A DNA stretch of 43,923 nt from an uncultured Clostridia bacterium (lineage in GTDB: Bacteria > Bacillota > Clostridia > Christensenellales > Borkfalkiaceae), in assembly GCA_944327465.1 (NCBI GenBank), contig CALVHH010000014.1, positions 1 through 43,923 of the forward strand. The letters run 5' to 3'. Made by a program: the position numbers and the translations under genes. Below the pieces are notes generated by a model, which was not told where the DNA came from, did not search any database, and was given only the letters and a program-made list of their open reading frames with translations. Below, one piece after another: positions 15,393 through 22,729 of the stretch; within the stretch, counting starts at the first letter, position 1; every line of letters begins with the position of its first letter.

Positions 15393-17882
15393 ATGGTTGA
15401 AACATATGCCGTAACGGGCATGACGTGTTCGGCGTGCTCATCGGGTATAGAGCATACGCTTGCAAGGCTCAAGGGCGTCAATCTCGTTGAAGTTTCGCTC
15501 ATGGGCAAGTCGATGAAGATAGACTTCGATGAAGGCGTCATAAGCGAAGAGCAGATCTTTGCCGCCGTGCGCGAGCTCGGCTACGGCGTCTATCGCGAGG
15601 GCGAAGCCCCCGCGCCTAAAAAGGCGCGTCCCGACAGGGCGCTGTTCATACGCTTTATAATTTCGGTGGCGCTGCTCGTGCCGCTTATGTACGTATCCAT
15701 GGGGCACATGTTCGGTGCGCCGCTGCCACCTTCGCTCGACCCCTCGGTCGCGGACAATGACCGCTGGTTTGCGATATACCAGCTCGTGTTTGCCGCCGCC
15801 GTCATCGCCGTAAACTACTCCTATTTTTCCAAGGGTTTCATGGCTGCGGTGCGGCGCGTGCCCAATATGGATACCCTCGTAGCGCTCGGCTCGGGCGTGT
15901 CGTTCGCATATTCGCTCGCCATAACCGTGCTCATATTTGCAGATAACGACGTCATCGGCGGGGCTATGGATCTGCACTTCGAAAGCGCCGCAATGATCCT
16001 CGCCCTCGTCGACGTGGGCAAGTGGCTCGAAGAAAAGGCAAAATACAAGACGGGCGATGAGATCGAAAAGCTCTTAAAGCTCGCGCCCGACGACGTCACC
16101 GTCGAAAGGCAGGGCGTCATGAGCACCGTTCCGCTGTCGTCGGTAAAGGTCGGCGACGTGGTGGTCGTAAAGCAGGGCGAATACGTTCCCGTCGACGGCA
16201 AGGTCATCTCCGGCAGCTCCTTTATCGATAAATCTGCAATAACGGGCGAAAGTCTGCCGGTCGAAGTGACCGCGGGCGACTTCGTCACCACGGCGGCGCT
16301 CAACAAGAGCGGCGTCATAAAGGTGCAGGCGCAAAAAGTGGGCGGCGATACCACGCTTTCAAAGATTGTAAAAATGGTGCGCGAAGCCGGCGCCTCAAAG
16401 GCACCCATACAAAAGCTCGCCGATAAGATAGCCGGCGTATTCGTGCCGGCGGTGGTGGCGGTGGCGCTGCTCACCTTTGTCATCTGGCTGCTCGTCGACG
16501 GCGCCTTCCTGCCCGAGCACTGCGTCACTTACTCCATATCCGTGCTCGTCATATCATGCCCGTGTGCGTTAGGACTTGCTACTCCCGTGGCTATAATGAC
16601 TGCAACCGGCAGGGGCGCGTCGCTGGGAGTGCTCTATAAGGACGCCGAAAATCTACAGCGCCTCGGCGAAGTCAACTGCGTGCTGCTCGATAAGACCGCC
16701 ACGCTCACCGTCGGCAAGCCTTCGGTGTGTGACGTTGAAACCTTCGGCAGGGATGTCGGCGAAGTGCTCTCTATCGCCGCCGGCATAGAGGAGCACTCCA
16801 ATCATCCCCTTGCAAAGTGTATAGTAAATTACTGCGCCGTACGTGCCGAAGTCACCGATTTTGAATATGTTGTCGGTCAGGGCGCCAAGGCAAAGAGCGG
16901 CGGCAGGAGCTATCTGCTGGGCAACGCCAAACTGCTCTCGTCGGCGTATATCCCTTCGGCTGTCTCGGCTAAGGCTGATGAGCTCGCCTCGCAGGGCAAG
17001 ACCGTTCTGTACCTTGCCGAAGACGGCAAAGCCATAGCGCTTATAGCGGTGTCGGATACGCTTAAAGCCGATGCGGGGCACACGGTAAGTCTGCTCAAAA
17101 AGCGCGGCATGCGCGTCGCAATGCTCACGGGCGACAACGCAACCTGCGCCAAGGCAGTCGCGGACAGCGTCGGCATAGGCGAATTCGTCGCCGAAGTGCT
17201 GCCCGAAGACAAGCTTAAAGCCGTTCAGAACGTCCAGTCGGTGGGCGGCGTCGTGGCAATGGTGGGCGACGGCATAAACGATTCCCCCGCATTAAAACAG
17301 GCGGATGTCGGCATTGCGATAGGTTCGGGCACGGACGTCGCCATAGATTCAGCGGGCGTCGTGCTCGTCTCCGAAGATATACGCACGCTCGATACCGCCT
17401 TCGACCTCAGCCGCGCCACCGTGCGCAACATCAAAGAAAATCTGTTCTGGGCGTTCATCTACAACGTAGTAATGATACCCGTGGCGGCGGGCGCGTTCTC
17501 TTCGCTCGGGTTTGCATTCAATCCCATGATAGCCGCGGCTTGCATGTCGCTGTCGTCGCTGTTCGTCGTCGGCAACGCGCTCAGGCTGCTGCTCTATAAA
17601 AATAAAAACATAAAATCTATCAGCGCTCCGCTCTGCGCCGCAGAGGGGGAGGCAAAGGAGTCAGGTATGAAAAGCATAGTTTCCATCGAGGGCATGTCCT
17701 GCGAGCACTGCGCCGCAAGGGTCGAAAAGGCACTCTCCGCGGTCGAAGGCGTCCAAAAGGTCGAAGTCAAGCTCAAAAAGAAGTGCGCCGTCGTGCACGG
17801 CGCGCAGCCCCTTCCGCCGCAGGCTTTAAAGACCGCCGTCGAGGACGCGGGCTATACCGTCACCGGCATCGAGAGCAAATAG
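15393..17882 (+). CDS. copA: Copper-exporting P1B-type ATPase with N- and C-terminal HMA domains
   Basis: An 829-residue membrane pump for Cu(I). Order: HMA domain (residues 1-68) with MTCSAC copper site; transmembrane segments; actuator domain with TGES (T284-S287); the copper-selective CPC in the sixth helix (C389-C391, SCPCALGLATP); phosphorylation site D433 in DKTATLT; SNHPLAK for nucleotide binding; hinge GDGIND (from G625); two last helices ending near residue 740; then a linker and a second HMA domain (759-829) with MSCEHC. The phosphorylation motif is nearly always DKTGTLT, so Ala436 is odd. An in-frame ATG with its own ribosome site begins the last domain. Ribosome site AAGGTGAC precedes ATG 15393. 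An ArsR gene follows. Confidence 0.95.
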   Translation: MVETYAVTGMTCSACSSGIEHTLARLKGVNLVEVSLMGKSMKIDFDEGVISEEQIFAAVRELGYGVYREGEAPAPKKARPDRALFIRFIISVALLVPLMYVSMGHMFGAPLPPSLDPSVADNDRWFAIYQLVFAAAVIAVNYSYFSKGFMAAVRRVPNMDTLVALGSGVSFAYSLAITVLIFADNDVIGGAMDLHFESAAMILALVDVGKWLEEKAKYKTGDEIEKLLKLAPDDVTVERQGVMSTVPLSSVKVGDVVVVKQGEYVPVDGKVISGSSFIDKSAITGESLPVEVTAGDFVTTAALNKSGVIKVQAQKVGGDTTLSKIVKMVREAGASKAPIQKLADKIAGVFVPAVVAVALLTFVIWLLVDGAFLPEHCVTYSISVLVISCPCALGLATPVAIMTATGRGASLGVLYKDAENLQRLGEVNCVLLDKTATLTVGKPSVCDVETFGRDVGEVLSIAAGIEEHSNHPLAKCIVNYCAVRAEVTDFEYVVGQGAKAKSGGRSYLLGNAKLLSSAYIPSAVSAKADELASQGKTVLYLAEDGKAIALIAVSDTLKADAGHTVSLLKKRGMRVAMLTGDNATCAKAVADSVGIGEFVAEVLPEDKLKAVQNVQSVGGVVAMVGDGINDSPALKQADVGIAIGSGTDVAIDSAGVVLVSEDIRTLDTAFDLSRATVRNIKENLFWAFIYNVVMIPVAAGAFSSLGFAFNPMIAAACMSLSSLFVVGNALRLLLYKNKNIKSISAPLCAAEGEAKESGMKSIVSIEGMSCEHCAARVEKALSAVEGVQKVEVKLKKKCAVVHGAQPLPPQALKTAVEDAGYTVTGIESK
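17667..17882 (+). CDS. Possible internal translation product: CopZ-like copper chaperone
   Basis: Within copA and in the same frame, AAAGGAG (17654-17660) stands six bases before ATG 17667. Initiation there would give a 71-residue protein, the normal size of a free CopZ, with MSCEHC (Cys at residues 12 and 15) and the typical HMA fold pattern ending near AVEDAGYTVTGIE. Either copA and copZ fused and kept the old start signal, or the gene makes both a fused and a free chaperone. Only the signal is visible; its use is inferred. Confidence 0.4.
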   Translation: MKSIVSIEGMSCEHCAARVEKALSAVEGVQKVEVKLKKKCAVVHGAQPLPPQALKTAVEDAGYTVTGIESK

Positions 17883-17973
17883 TACAATATATCGTCTCTT
17901 TCGCCAAAATAACGCATTCATTGTTATGCATATGCACTTATAATTTAATTGACAAAGTCAAAGGGGGTGCATC

Positions 17974-18312
17974 ATGCAGAGTACAATGTTGTTGGACGGG
18001 AGAACTGCCGACCTCGTGCGCGAATACGTGCCCGAAGGCGACGTTTTGGAGAGCGTAGTCATGTTTTTTTCTATATTTGCCGACCCCACGCGGGTGCGCA
18101 TGCTGTCGGCGCTGGCCATCTCCGAAATGTGCGTCACAGACCTTTCGCGCATACTCAACATCAACCAGACCACCGTCTCGCACCAGCTGCGCCTTTTAAA
18201 GAACCTGGGCATAGTAAAGAGCGAGCGTTCGGGCAAGATAATCTTTTATTCTCTCGTCAGCGATTTGGTAAACGACGTAATGCTCAAGGGCGTCGAATTT
18301 TTAGGCATGTAA
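17974..18312 (+). CDS. ArsR/SmtB-family regulator
   Basis: A 112-residue winged-helix repressor. The helix-turn-helix lies around residues 50-75 (CVTDLSRILNINQTTVSHQLRLLKNLGIV) and the wing at KSERSGKIIFYSLVSD. In metal-sensing ArsR proteins the recognition-helix region carries paired Cys (ELCVCDL); here it is EMCVTDL with a single Cys, so a classical alpha-3 metal site is incomplete. Strong ribosome site AAAGGGGGTG. It follows copA by 91 bases, which hold TATAAT at 17939-17944 and a TGCATATGCA palindrome at 17927-17936, so it may have its own promoter and autoregulate. Regulation of copA is likely from position only. Confidence 0.85.
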   Translation: MQSTMLLDGRTADLVREYVPEGDVLESVVMFFSIFADPTRVRMLSALAISEMCVTDLSRILNINQTTVSHQLRLLKNLGIVKSERSGKIIFYSLVSDLVNDVMLKGVEFLGM

Positions 18313-18342
18313 AACACATATAAACGCGGGGGTATAATGAAC

Positions 18343-18374
18343 GCGGCGGGGGCGCCTTTCGGCGCCCCCGCCGC
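18343..18374. terminator. Terminator between arsR and the convergent lipoprotein gene
   Basis: Perfect 14-base arms (18343-18356 and 18361-18374) with loop TTTC. No clear T-run on either side. Confidence 0.65.
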
Positions 18375-18398
18375 CTGACTTCTGCGTTGTCATCGTTC

Positions 18399-20033
18399 TC
18401 ACTCGCAGTTGTAGAACACCTCTGCATCTTTAAGGCAGTCGTTTCCTGTGCCAAACTCAATTGCGTTCCACTGTTCTTCGGTGCCGCAGTAGTATATCGC
18501 CTTCAGCGATTTACAATTGGCGAAGGCGCCTTCGGCAATTGTCGTAACGCTGTCCTGAATGGTCACACTCTCGAGTACGGTGCACCATGCGAAAACGTTC
18601 GGGCTTATGGTCGCAACTCCTTTGCCTATTCTGACTTCTTTAAGCGCACTGCAGTTGGCGAATGCAGACTCGCCAATAAATGTTACGCTGTCCGGAATAG
18701 TCACATTCTCAAGCGCATTGCAGTAATCAAAAGCAAAACTTTGAACGGTCTTGACTCCCTCGGGAATGGTTACGCTCGTAAGCGAGTTGCACCCGTTAAA
18801 TGCGTTTTCGCATATCACCTTTGTCTGACTGTGTATATCATAACTTGTAACGCTCGGCTCGTTGGAAATCACGAGAGCGACATAGGGGTTGGTGTTGTTG
18901 CCCAAATAAAGGAAACCGTTATATTCGTTGTAATTGAGCAAATCGCACGACTGAAATGCCCCGCTTCCTATATCTGAAATGCTGTCAGGAAGTGAAAGGG
19001 TGGTTAGTGAGCTACACTTGCTGAATGCGCTTGGTCCAATGGTTGTAACCCCCTCCGAAATGGTCACGCTCTTCAGCGATGCACAGTCGTAAAACGCCCT
19101 GAAGCCTATCGTTTTAACTCCGCCGGGGATGGTTATTTCCTCAATCGCCTCATGGCTGAACGTACCGTTACCAATGCCCAAAGTACCTTCGCGGAGGGTA
19201 GTATTTTCCGGAGGATTTTCGCAGGCTACAACCCATTCGCCGACATATCCTATGCCGTCCTCATATTCAATGAGGTTTATGCAGTTGTAGAATGCGTTTT
19301 CGCCTATGTTCTCAATGCTTTCCGGCAGGGAAATGCTTGTAAGCGATAAACAGTCGTAGAATGCACTGTCATTTATTGAAACAATTCCCTCGGGAATGGT
19401 TACGCTCGTAAGCGAGTTGCAGCCGAAGAATGCACTGTCATTTATTGAAACAATTCCCTCGGGAATGGTTACGCTCGTAAGCGAGTTGCAGCCGAAGAAT
19501 GCGTATGCGCCAATGTTTTTGACCGGCAGATTGCGATATGTTGACGGAATAACAATTTCATCGTCGGTCACCGTGCCTATGCCGGACACGGTGTAATAGC
19601 TGTTGTCGGGTGAAATTGTGTAGTTAAGTTCCTGTTCGCCATGTCCGGGCTCAGGTTCGGGTTCAGGCTCAGGTTCAGGCTCAGGTTCAGGTTCGGGTTC
19701 AGGTTCGGGTTCAGGTTCGGGTTCAGGTTCGGGTTCAGGTTCGGGTTCAGGTTCGGGTTCAGGTTCAGGTTCGGGTTCAGGTTCGGGTTCAGGTTCAGGT
19801 TCGGGTTCAGGTTCGGGTTCAGGCTCAGGTTCGGGTTCAGGTTCGGGTTCAGGTTCGGGTTCAGGTTCGGGCTTGTCGCCGGGGGATTGCTCGTCGTTGT
19901 CGTCGGGATGTTCCTCCTCGGTCAAGTCACCGGGGGTAGTGCCCTCGTTCGATGGCGTGCACGCAGGCAGGGCGAACACAAGGCCGAGCGCCGTTATCAG
20001 TGCAAGAACAAACATTACGACTTTTTTCATCAT
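18399..20033 (-). CDS. Leucine-rich-repeat (BspA-type) surface lipoprotein with Pro-Glu stalk
   Basis: A 544-residue predicted lipoprotein. Signal peptide with lipobox LPAC (lipidated Cys25), an acidic linker, then 37 uninterrupted Pro-Glu dipeptides (DNA 19650-19871), then about 15 LRR_5/BspA-like repeats ([25 protein letters not shown]) to the C terminus. The Pro-Glu tract should form a stiff, extended, strongly negative stalk holding the LRR domain away from the membrane. BspA-type repeats in gut bacteria bind host or bacterial surfaces; the target here is unknown. Two adjacent repeats are an exact 69-base duplication (about 19361-19500). Start after AAGGAG. Monocistronic, with its own promoter and terminator. 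Confidence 0.9.
   Translation of the reverse strand: MMKKVVMFVLALITALGLVFALPACTPSNEGTTPGDLTEEEHPDDNDEQSPGDKPEPEPEPEPEPEPEPEPEPEPEPEPEPEPEPEPEPEPEPEPEPEPEPEPEPEPEPEPEPEPEPEPEPEPEPEPEPGHGEQELNYTISPDNSYYTVSGIGTVTDDEIVIPSTYRNLPVKNIGAYAFFGCNSLTSVTIPEGIVSINDSAFFGCNSLTSVTIPEGIVSINDSAFYDCLSLTSISLPESIENIGENAFYNCINLIEYEDGIGYVGEWVVACENPPENTTLREGTLGIGNGTFSHEAIEEITIPGGVKTIGFRAFYDCASLKSVTISEGVTTIGPSAFSKCSSLTTLSLPDSISDIGSGAFQSCDLLNYNEYNGFLYLGNNTNPYVALVISNEPSVTSYDIHSQTKVICENAFNGCNSLTSVTIPEGVKTVQSFAFDYCNALENVTIPDSVTFIGESAFANCSALKEVRIGKGVATISPNVFAWCTVLESVTIQDSVTTIAEGAFANCKSLKAIYYCGTEEQWNAIEFGTGNDCLKDAEVFYNCE
19361..19500. repeat. Exact 69-base tandem duplication in the LRR gene
   Basis: Two adjacent copies, period 69 bases (23 codons, one LRR), essentially identical at DNA level, implying a recent duplication. 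Confidence 0.85.
19650..19871. repeat. Hexanucleotide tandem repeat encoding (Pro-Glu)37
   Basis: 222 bases of six-base units (plus strand GGTTCG, GGTTCA, GGCTCA variants), often in 12-base pairs. Every unit keeps frame, so slippage by one unit changes stalk length without breaking the protein. Confidence 0.95.
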
Positions 20034-20071
20034 TTCATCTCCTTCAGTTGTCGAGTATGCTTTGCACTTTC

Positions 20072-20100
20072 AGTTTAACACTATCTGTGTAAATAGTCAA
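20072..20100 (-). promoter_or_regulatory. Promoter of the LRR lipoprotein gene
   Basis: Minus strand TTGACT (20100-20095) and TAAACT (20077-20072) at 17 bases; good -35, weak -10. Confidence 0.55.
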
Positions 20101-20146
20101 GGGGAGCACAAACATTTATATTTTAATTTTCAGCCTGTCCCCACAC

Positions 20147-20174
20147 ATAGTACAACCCCCGCAAATCATAAGTT
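20147..20174 (+). promoter_or_regulatory. Candidate sigma-E promoter of sigK
   Basis: ATA at 20147-20149 and CATAAGTT at 20167-20174 with 17 bases between fit the sigma-E pattern ATA-N16-18-CATANNNT. In B. subtilis sigK is read by sigma-E with SpoIIID. ATAAGTT-AGTA-AACTTAT, a perfect inverted repeat, overlaps the -10 (20168-20185). The short motif could arise by chance. Confidence 0.4.
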
Positions 20175-20204
20175 AGTAAACTTATCAAAGCCGGGGGGAT
20201 TTAA

Positions 20205-20900
20205 ATGTTTTTTGACGTAATAGGACTGCTGCTTTCCAAAATCTTCTTCTTCACGGGCGCCGTGCAGGGCAAGGGCTCCTTTCCCAAGCCCCTCCCGCCC
20301 GAGGAGGAAAAGCGCTGCCTCGCGCTCGCCGCCGCAGGCAGCGCCGAAGCCAAGAACAGGCTCATACGCCACAATATGCGCCTCGTGGCGCACATAGCCA
20401 AAAAGTATTCGGGTGCCGCCGAGACCGACGACCTCATGTCGGTGGGTTCTATAGGTCTCATAAAGGCAATAAACACCTACAGCGAGGACAGGGGCACCAC
20501 GCTCGCCACCTATACCGCGCGCTGCATCGAAAACGAAATACTCATGCTGCTCCGCGCAGGCAAAAAGCACAAAAATACGCTGTCGCTCTCCGACCCCGTC
20601 GGGTTCGATAAGGACGGCAACGAACTCACCGTCATGGACGTCGTTGCGGAAGAGGAGAACGTCTTTTCGCAGGTAGAGCAGTCTATCCGCCGCGAAAAGT
20701 TCATAAAGCTTTTAAAGGATATACTCAACATGCGCGAATACACCATAATAACTCTGCGTTACGGGCTCGAAGACGGCGTGCCCATGCCCCAGCGCGAGGT
20801 GGCAAAAAAGCTGGGCATCTCCCGCTCGTATATCTCGCGCATAGAAAAAAAGGCAATACTCAAGGCGCGTGAAAAGCTGGACGCCTGCGATTTTTTGTGA
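20205..20900 (+). CDS. sigK: RNA polymerase sporulation sigma factor sigma-K (precursor)
   Basis: A 231-residue sigma-70 family factor for late mother-cell transcription. The hydrophobic N terminus (FFDVIGLLLSKIFFFTGAV) is the membrane-associated pro-sequence removed by SpoIVFB in Bacillus, and FPKPLPPEEEKRCLALAAAG follows as in pro-sigma-K. Region 2: [51 protein letters not shown]. Region 4: PQREVAKKLGISRSYISRIEKKA. The gene is whole, not split by a skin element. Ribosome site GGGGGAT. No terminator is obvious before the tyrS promoter, which starts six bases after the stop. Confidence 0.96.
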   Translation: MFFDVIGLLLSKIFFFTGAVQGKGSFPKPLPPEEEKRCLALAAAGSAEAKNRLIRHNMRLVAHIAKKYSGAAETDDLMSVGSIGLIKAINTYSEDRGTTLATYTARCIENEILMLLRAGKKHKNTLSLSDPVGFDKDGNELTVMDVVAEEENVFSQVEQSIRREKFIKLLKDILNMREYTIITLRYGLEDGVPMPQREVAKKLGISRSYISRIEKKAILKAREKLDACDFL

Positions 20901-20905
20901 ATTGC

Positions 20906-20935
20906 TTGACAGTCTTTAAAAAGTCATGTTATAAT
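20906..20935 (+). promoter_or_regulatory. Promoter of the tyrS transcript
   Basis: TTGACA (20906-20911) and TATAAT (20930-20935), spacer 18. Transcription should begin near 20942. Confidence 0.75.
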
Positions 20936-20942
20936 CTTTGTA

Positions 20943-21076
20943 TGGCAGGATTGATTTTTGCACATCTGTATTACCGCCCCGTACGTATTGCTTAAATAAG
21001 TGATGCGCGTTTTGCTGCGGGACAAATTACTTTCGCTATATCGGCGGTTTGCCTGCGGGTAGACCGCTTTATTTTT
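20943..21076 (+). ncRNA. Structured leader of tyrS ending in a terminator hairpin
   Basis: After the promoter come a 10-base-pair hairpin with several G-U pairs (20984-20993 with 20998-21007), a possible enclosing helix CCCG (20978-20981) with CGGG (21018-21021), and a 10-base-pair terminator stem (21044-21053 with 21058-21067, loop TGCG) followed by TTTATTTTTT. This is the layout of an attenuator, or of a separate small RNA. tyrS genes of Bacillota usually carry a T-box leader, but I find no T-box sequence (TGGNACCGCG type) here. Class unknown. Confidence 0.5.
21044..21076 (+). terminator. Intrinsic terminator inside the tyrS leader
   Basis: Ten-pair stem with two G-U wobbles, tetraloop TGCG and a T-rich tail, about 92 bases before the tyrS start. 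Confidence 0.7.
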
Positions 21077-21168
21077 TGAATGCCGCTTAGCTCCCTGCGG
21101 CGGGGCGGATGCGGCACGCTTTCACGATTTTTTCATTGCCGCACGGCAATCGCAATAAGGAGTATATC

Positions 21169-22353
21169 ATGGCAATCTACGAAGAACTCAAAGCCCGCGG
21201 TCTCATTGCGCAGGTCACCGACGAAGAGGAAATAAGGCAGCTCATCAACGGCGGCGGCGCCCGCTTCTATATCGGCTTCGACCCCACCGCCGACAGTCTG
21301 CACGTCGGTCACTTCATGGCGCTGTGCCTCATGAAGCGCCTGCAGATGGCGGGCAATAAGCCCGTCGTGCTCGTCGGCGGCGGCACCGGACACATCGGCG
21401 ACCCTTCCGGACGCACGGATATGCGCACCATGATGACCGACGAAGTCATCGAACACAACTGCGCATGCTTCAAAAAGCAGATGGAGCGCTTCATCGAGTT
21501 CGGCGAGGACAAGGCGGTCATGGTCAACAACGCCGACTGGCTTTTAAAACTCAACTATGTCTCGCTGCTGCGCGAAGTGGGCGCGTGCTTCACCGTAAAC
21601 AACATGCTGCGCGCCGAATGCTATAAACAGCGCATGGAAAAGGGTCTGTCCTTCCTTGAATTCAACTACATGATAATGCAGGCGTACGACTTCTGGTATC
21701 TCAGCGAGCACTACGGCTGCAACATGCAGTTCGGCGGCGACGACCAGTGGTCGAACATGCTCGCCGGCACCGAGCTCATAAGAAAGAAGAGCGGCAAGGA
21801 CGCCTACGCCATGACCATAACGCTGCTTTTGAACAGCGAGGGCAAAAAGATGGGCAAGACTGCAAAGGGCGCCGTCTGGCTGGATGAAAACAAGACCCCG
21901 CCCTACGACTTCTATCAGTACTGGCGCAACATCGACGACGCCGACGTGATGAAGTGCATAAGGATGCTCACCTTTATCCCCCTCGAGGAGATAGAGGAGA
22001 TGGATAAGTGGGATGGCAGCCGCATAAACGAAAAGAAGGAGCTGCTCGCCTACGAGCTCACAAAGCTCGTCCACGGCGAAGAAAAAGCAAACACCGCCCG
22101 CGCCCAGGCAAGGGCGGCGTTCGGCGGCGGCGGAGAACTGCCCGAAAAGCGCGTTAAGGTCGAAAGCGCCACCATAATCCCCGTGCTGGTCGCGGCTGGC
22201 ATCTGCGCTTCCAACGGCGAAGCCCGCAGATTGATAGCACAGGGCGGCGTATCGCTGGGCGATGAAAAGGTAACCGACATCAACGCTCCCGTAAAGAGCG
22301 GCGACGTCATCCACAAGGGCAAAAAGGTGCACGTGCGCATCGTGCTCGAATAA
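21169..22353 (+). CDS. tyrS: Tyrosyl-tRNA synthetase
   Basis: A 394-residue class I aminoacyl-tRNA synthetase. Start ATG 21169 follows AAGGAG by six bases and is chosen over an upstream in-frame ATG. Catalytic domain: FYIGFDPTADSLHVGHFMAL (HIGH-type HVGH), GGGTGHIGDPSGRTDMR, the tyrosine pocket YMIMQAYDFWYL and QFGGDDQWSNMLAGTELIRK, and the KMSKS-type loop KKMGKTAKGAVWLDE. The C-terminal 70 residues are an S4 RNA-binding domain (ICASNGEARRLIAQGGVSLGDEKV). Length is a little under the usual 410-420. Followed by yhbY after 19 bases. Confidence 0.97.
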   Translation: MAIYEELKARGLIAQVTDEEEIRQLINGGGARFYIGFDPTADSLHVGHFMALCLMKRLQMAGNKPVVLVGGGTGHIGDPSGRTDMRTMMTDEVIEHNCACFKKQMERFIEFGEDKAVMVNNADWLLKLNYVSLLREVGACFTVNNMLRAECYKQRMEKGLSFLEFNYMIMQAYDFWYLSEHYGCNMQFGGDDQWSNMLAGTELIRKKSGKDAYAMTITLLLNSEGKKMGKTAKGAVWLDENKTPPYDFYQYWRNIDDADVMKCIRMLTFIPLEEIEEMDKWDGSRINEKKELLAYELTKLVHGEEKANTARAQARAAFGGGGELPEKRVKVESATIIPVLVAAGICASNGEARRLIAQGGVSLGDEKVTDINAPVKSGDVIHKGKKVHVRIVLE

Positions 22354-22372
22354 CATTTAAAAGGGTAATAAC

Positions 22373-22672
22373 ATGTCATTGACGTCCAAACAGCGCAGCA
22401 AATTGAAATCCATAGCGGCAAACATTCAGCCCGTTGGGCAGATAGGAAAGGAGGGCATAGGCGAAAACATGCTCAAAAGCTTTTCCGACTGTCTTGACGC
22501 CAGGGAGCTCGTTAAGGTGAGCATACTCGAAAATGCCGAAGGCGACCCTCAGTCGCTCGGCAGGGAGCTTGCCGCCCGTCTGGGCGCCGAGTGCGTAATA
22601 GTCATAGGCAGAAAAGCCGTGCTCTATCGCCGCTCGCCCAGGAGAAACTTTGAACATATACAGTTGGATTGA
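22373..22672 (+). CDS. yhbY: YhbY-type RNA-binding protein (CRM domain)
   Basis: A 99-residue protein of the CRS1/YhbY (CRM) family, which associates with pre-50S ribosomal particles. Core motifs: LTSKQRSKLKSIAANIQPVGQIGKEGI, the GxxG-like turn, and the C-terminal VIVIGRKAVLYRRS. In Bacillus its homologue yqeI precedes nadD-yqeK-rsfS; the same set follows here, apart from one opposite-strand gene. Ribosome site AAAAGGG. Confidence 0.93.
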   Translation: MSLTSKQRSKLKSIAANIQPVGQIGKEGIGENMLKSFSDCLDARELVKVSILENAEGDPQSLGRELAARLGAECVIVIGRKAVLYRRSPRRNFEHIQLD

Positions 22673-22679
22673 TTTTTTT

Positions 22680-22715
22680 ATGGGGCGCGGCGCATCGTCA
22701 TGCGCCGCGCCCCAT
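22680..22715. terminator. Bidirectional terminator between yhbY and the membrane protein gene
   Basis: Perfect 16-base arms (22680-22695 and 22700-22715), with a T-run before and an A-run after, typical of a two-way terminator. Confidence 0.9.
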
Positions 22716-22729
22716 AAAAATTTTATCGC

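Noticed and set aside
18387-18977. Plus-strand frame of 196 codons opposite the LRR repeats
   Set aside because: Antisense to regular LRR repeats; no start signal.
19650-19871. Regular short repeats as a possible CRISPR array
   Set aside because: Units are 6-12 bases with no unique spacers and encode a dipeptide repeat in frame.
19641-20078. Plus-strand open frame made of Phe-Gly/Phe-Arg repeats
   Set aside because: It is the antisense reading of the Pro-Glu tract; the minus-strand gene has a signal peptide, ribosome site and LRR domain.
20205-20900. sigK interrupted by a skin-type element
   Set aside because: The gene is continuous from pro-sequence to region 4, with no recombinase in the window.
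20943-21168. T-box riboswitch before tyrS
   Set aside because: The promoter-leader-terminator layout suggested it, but no T-box sequence or specifier-loop motifs could be found.
22680-22715. Long palindrome as a possible transposon end or attachment site
   Set aside because: T-run and A-run flanks and position between convergent genes mark it as a two-way terminator; the similar palindromes at 1428, 26098 and 31283 have the same explanation.
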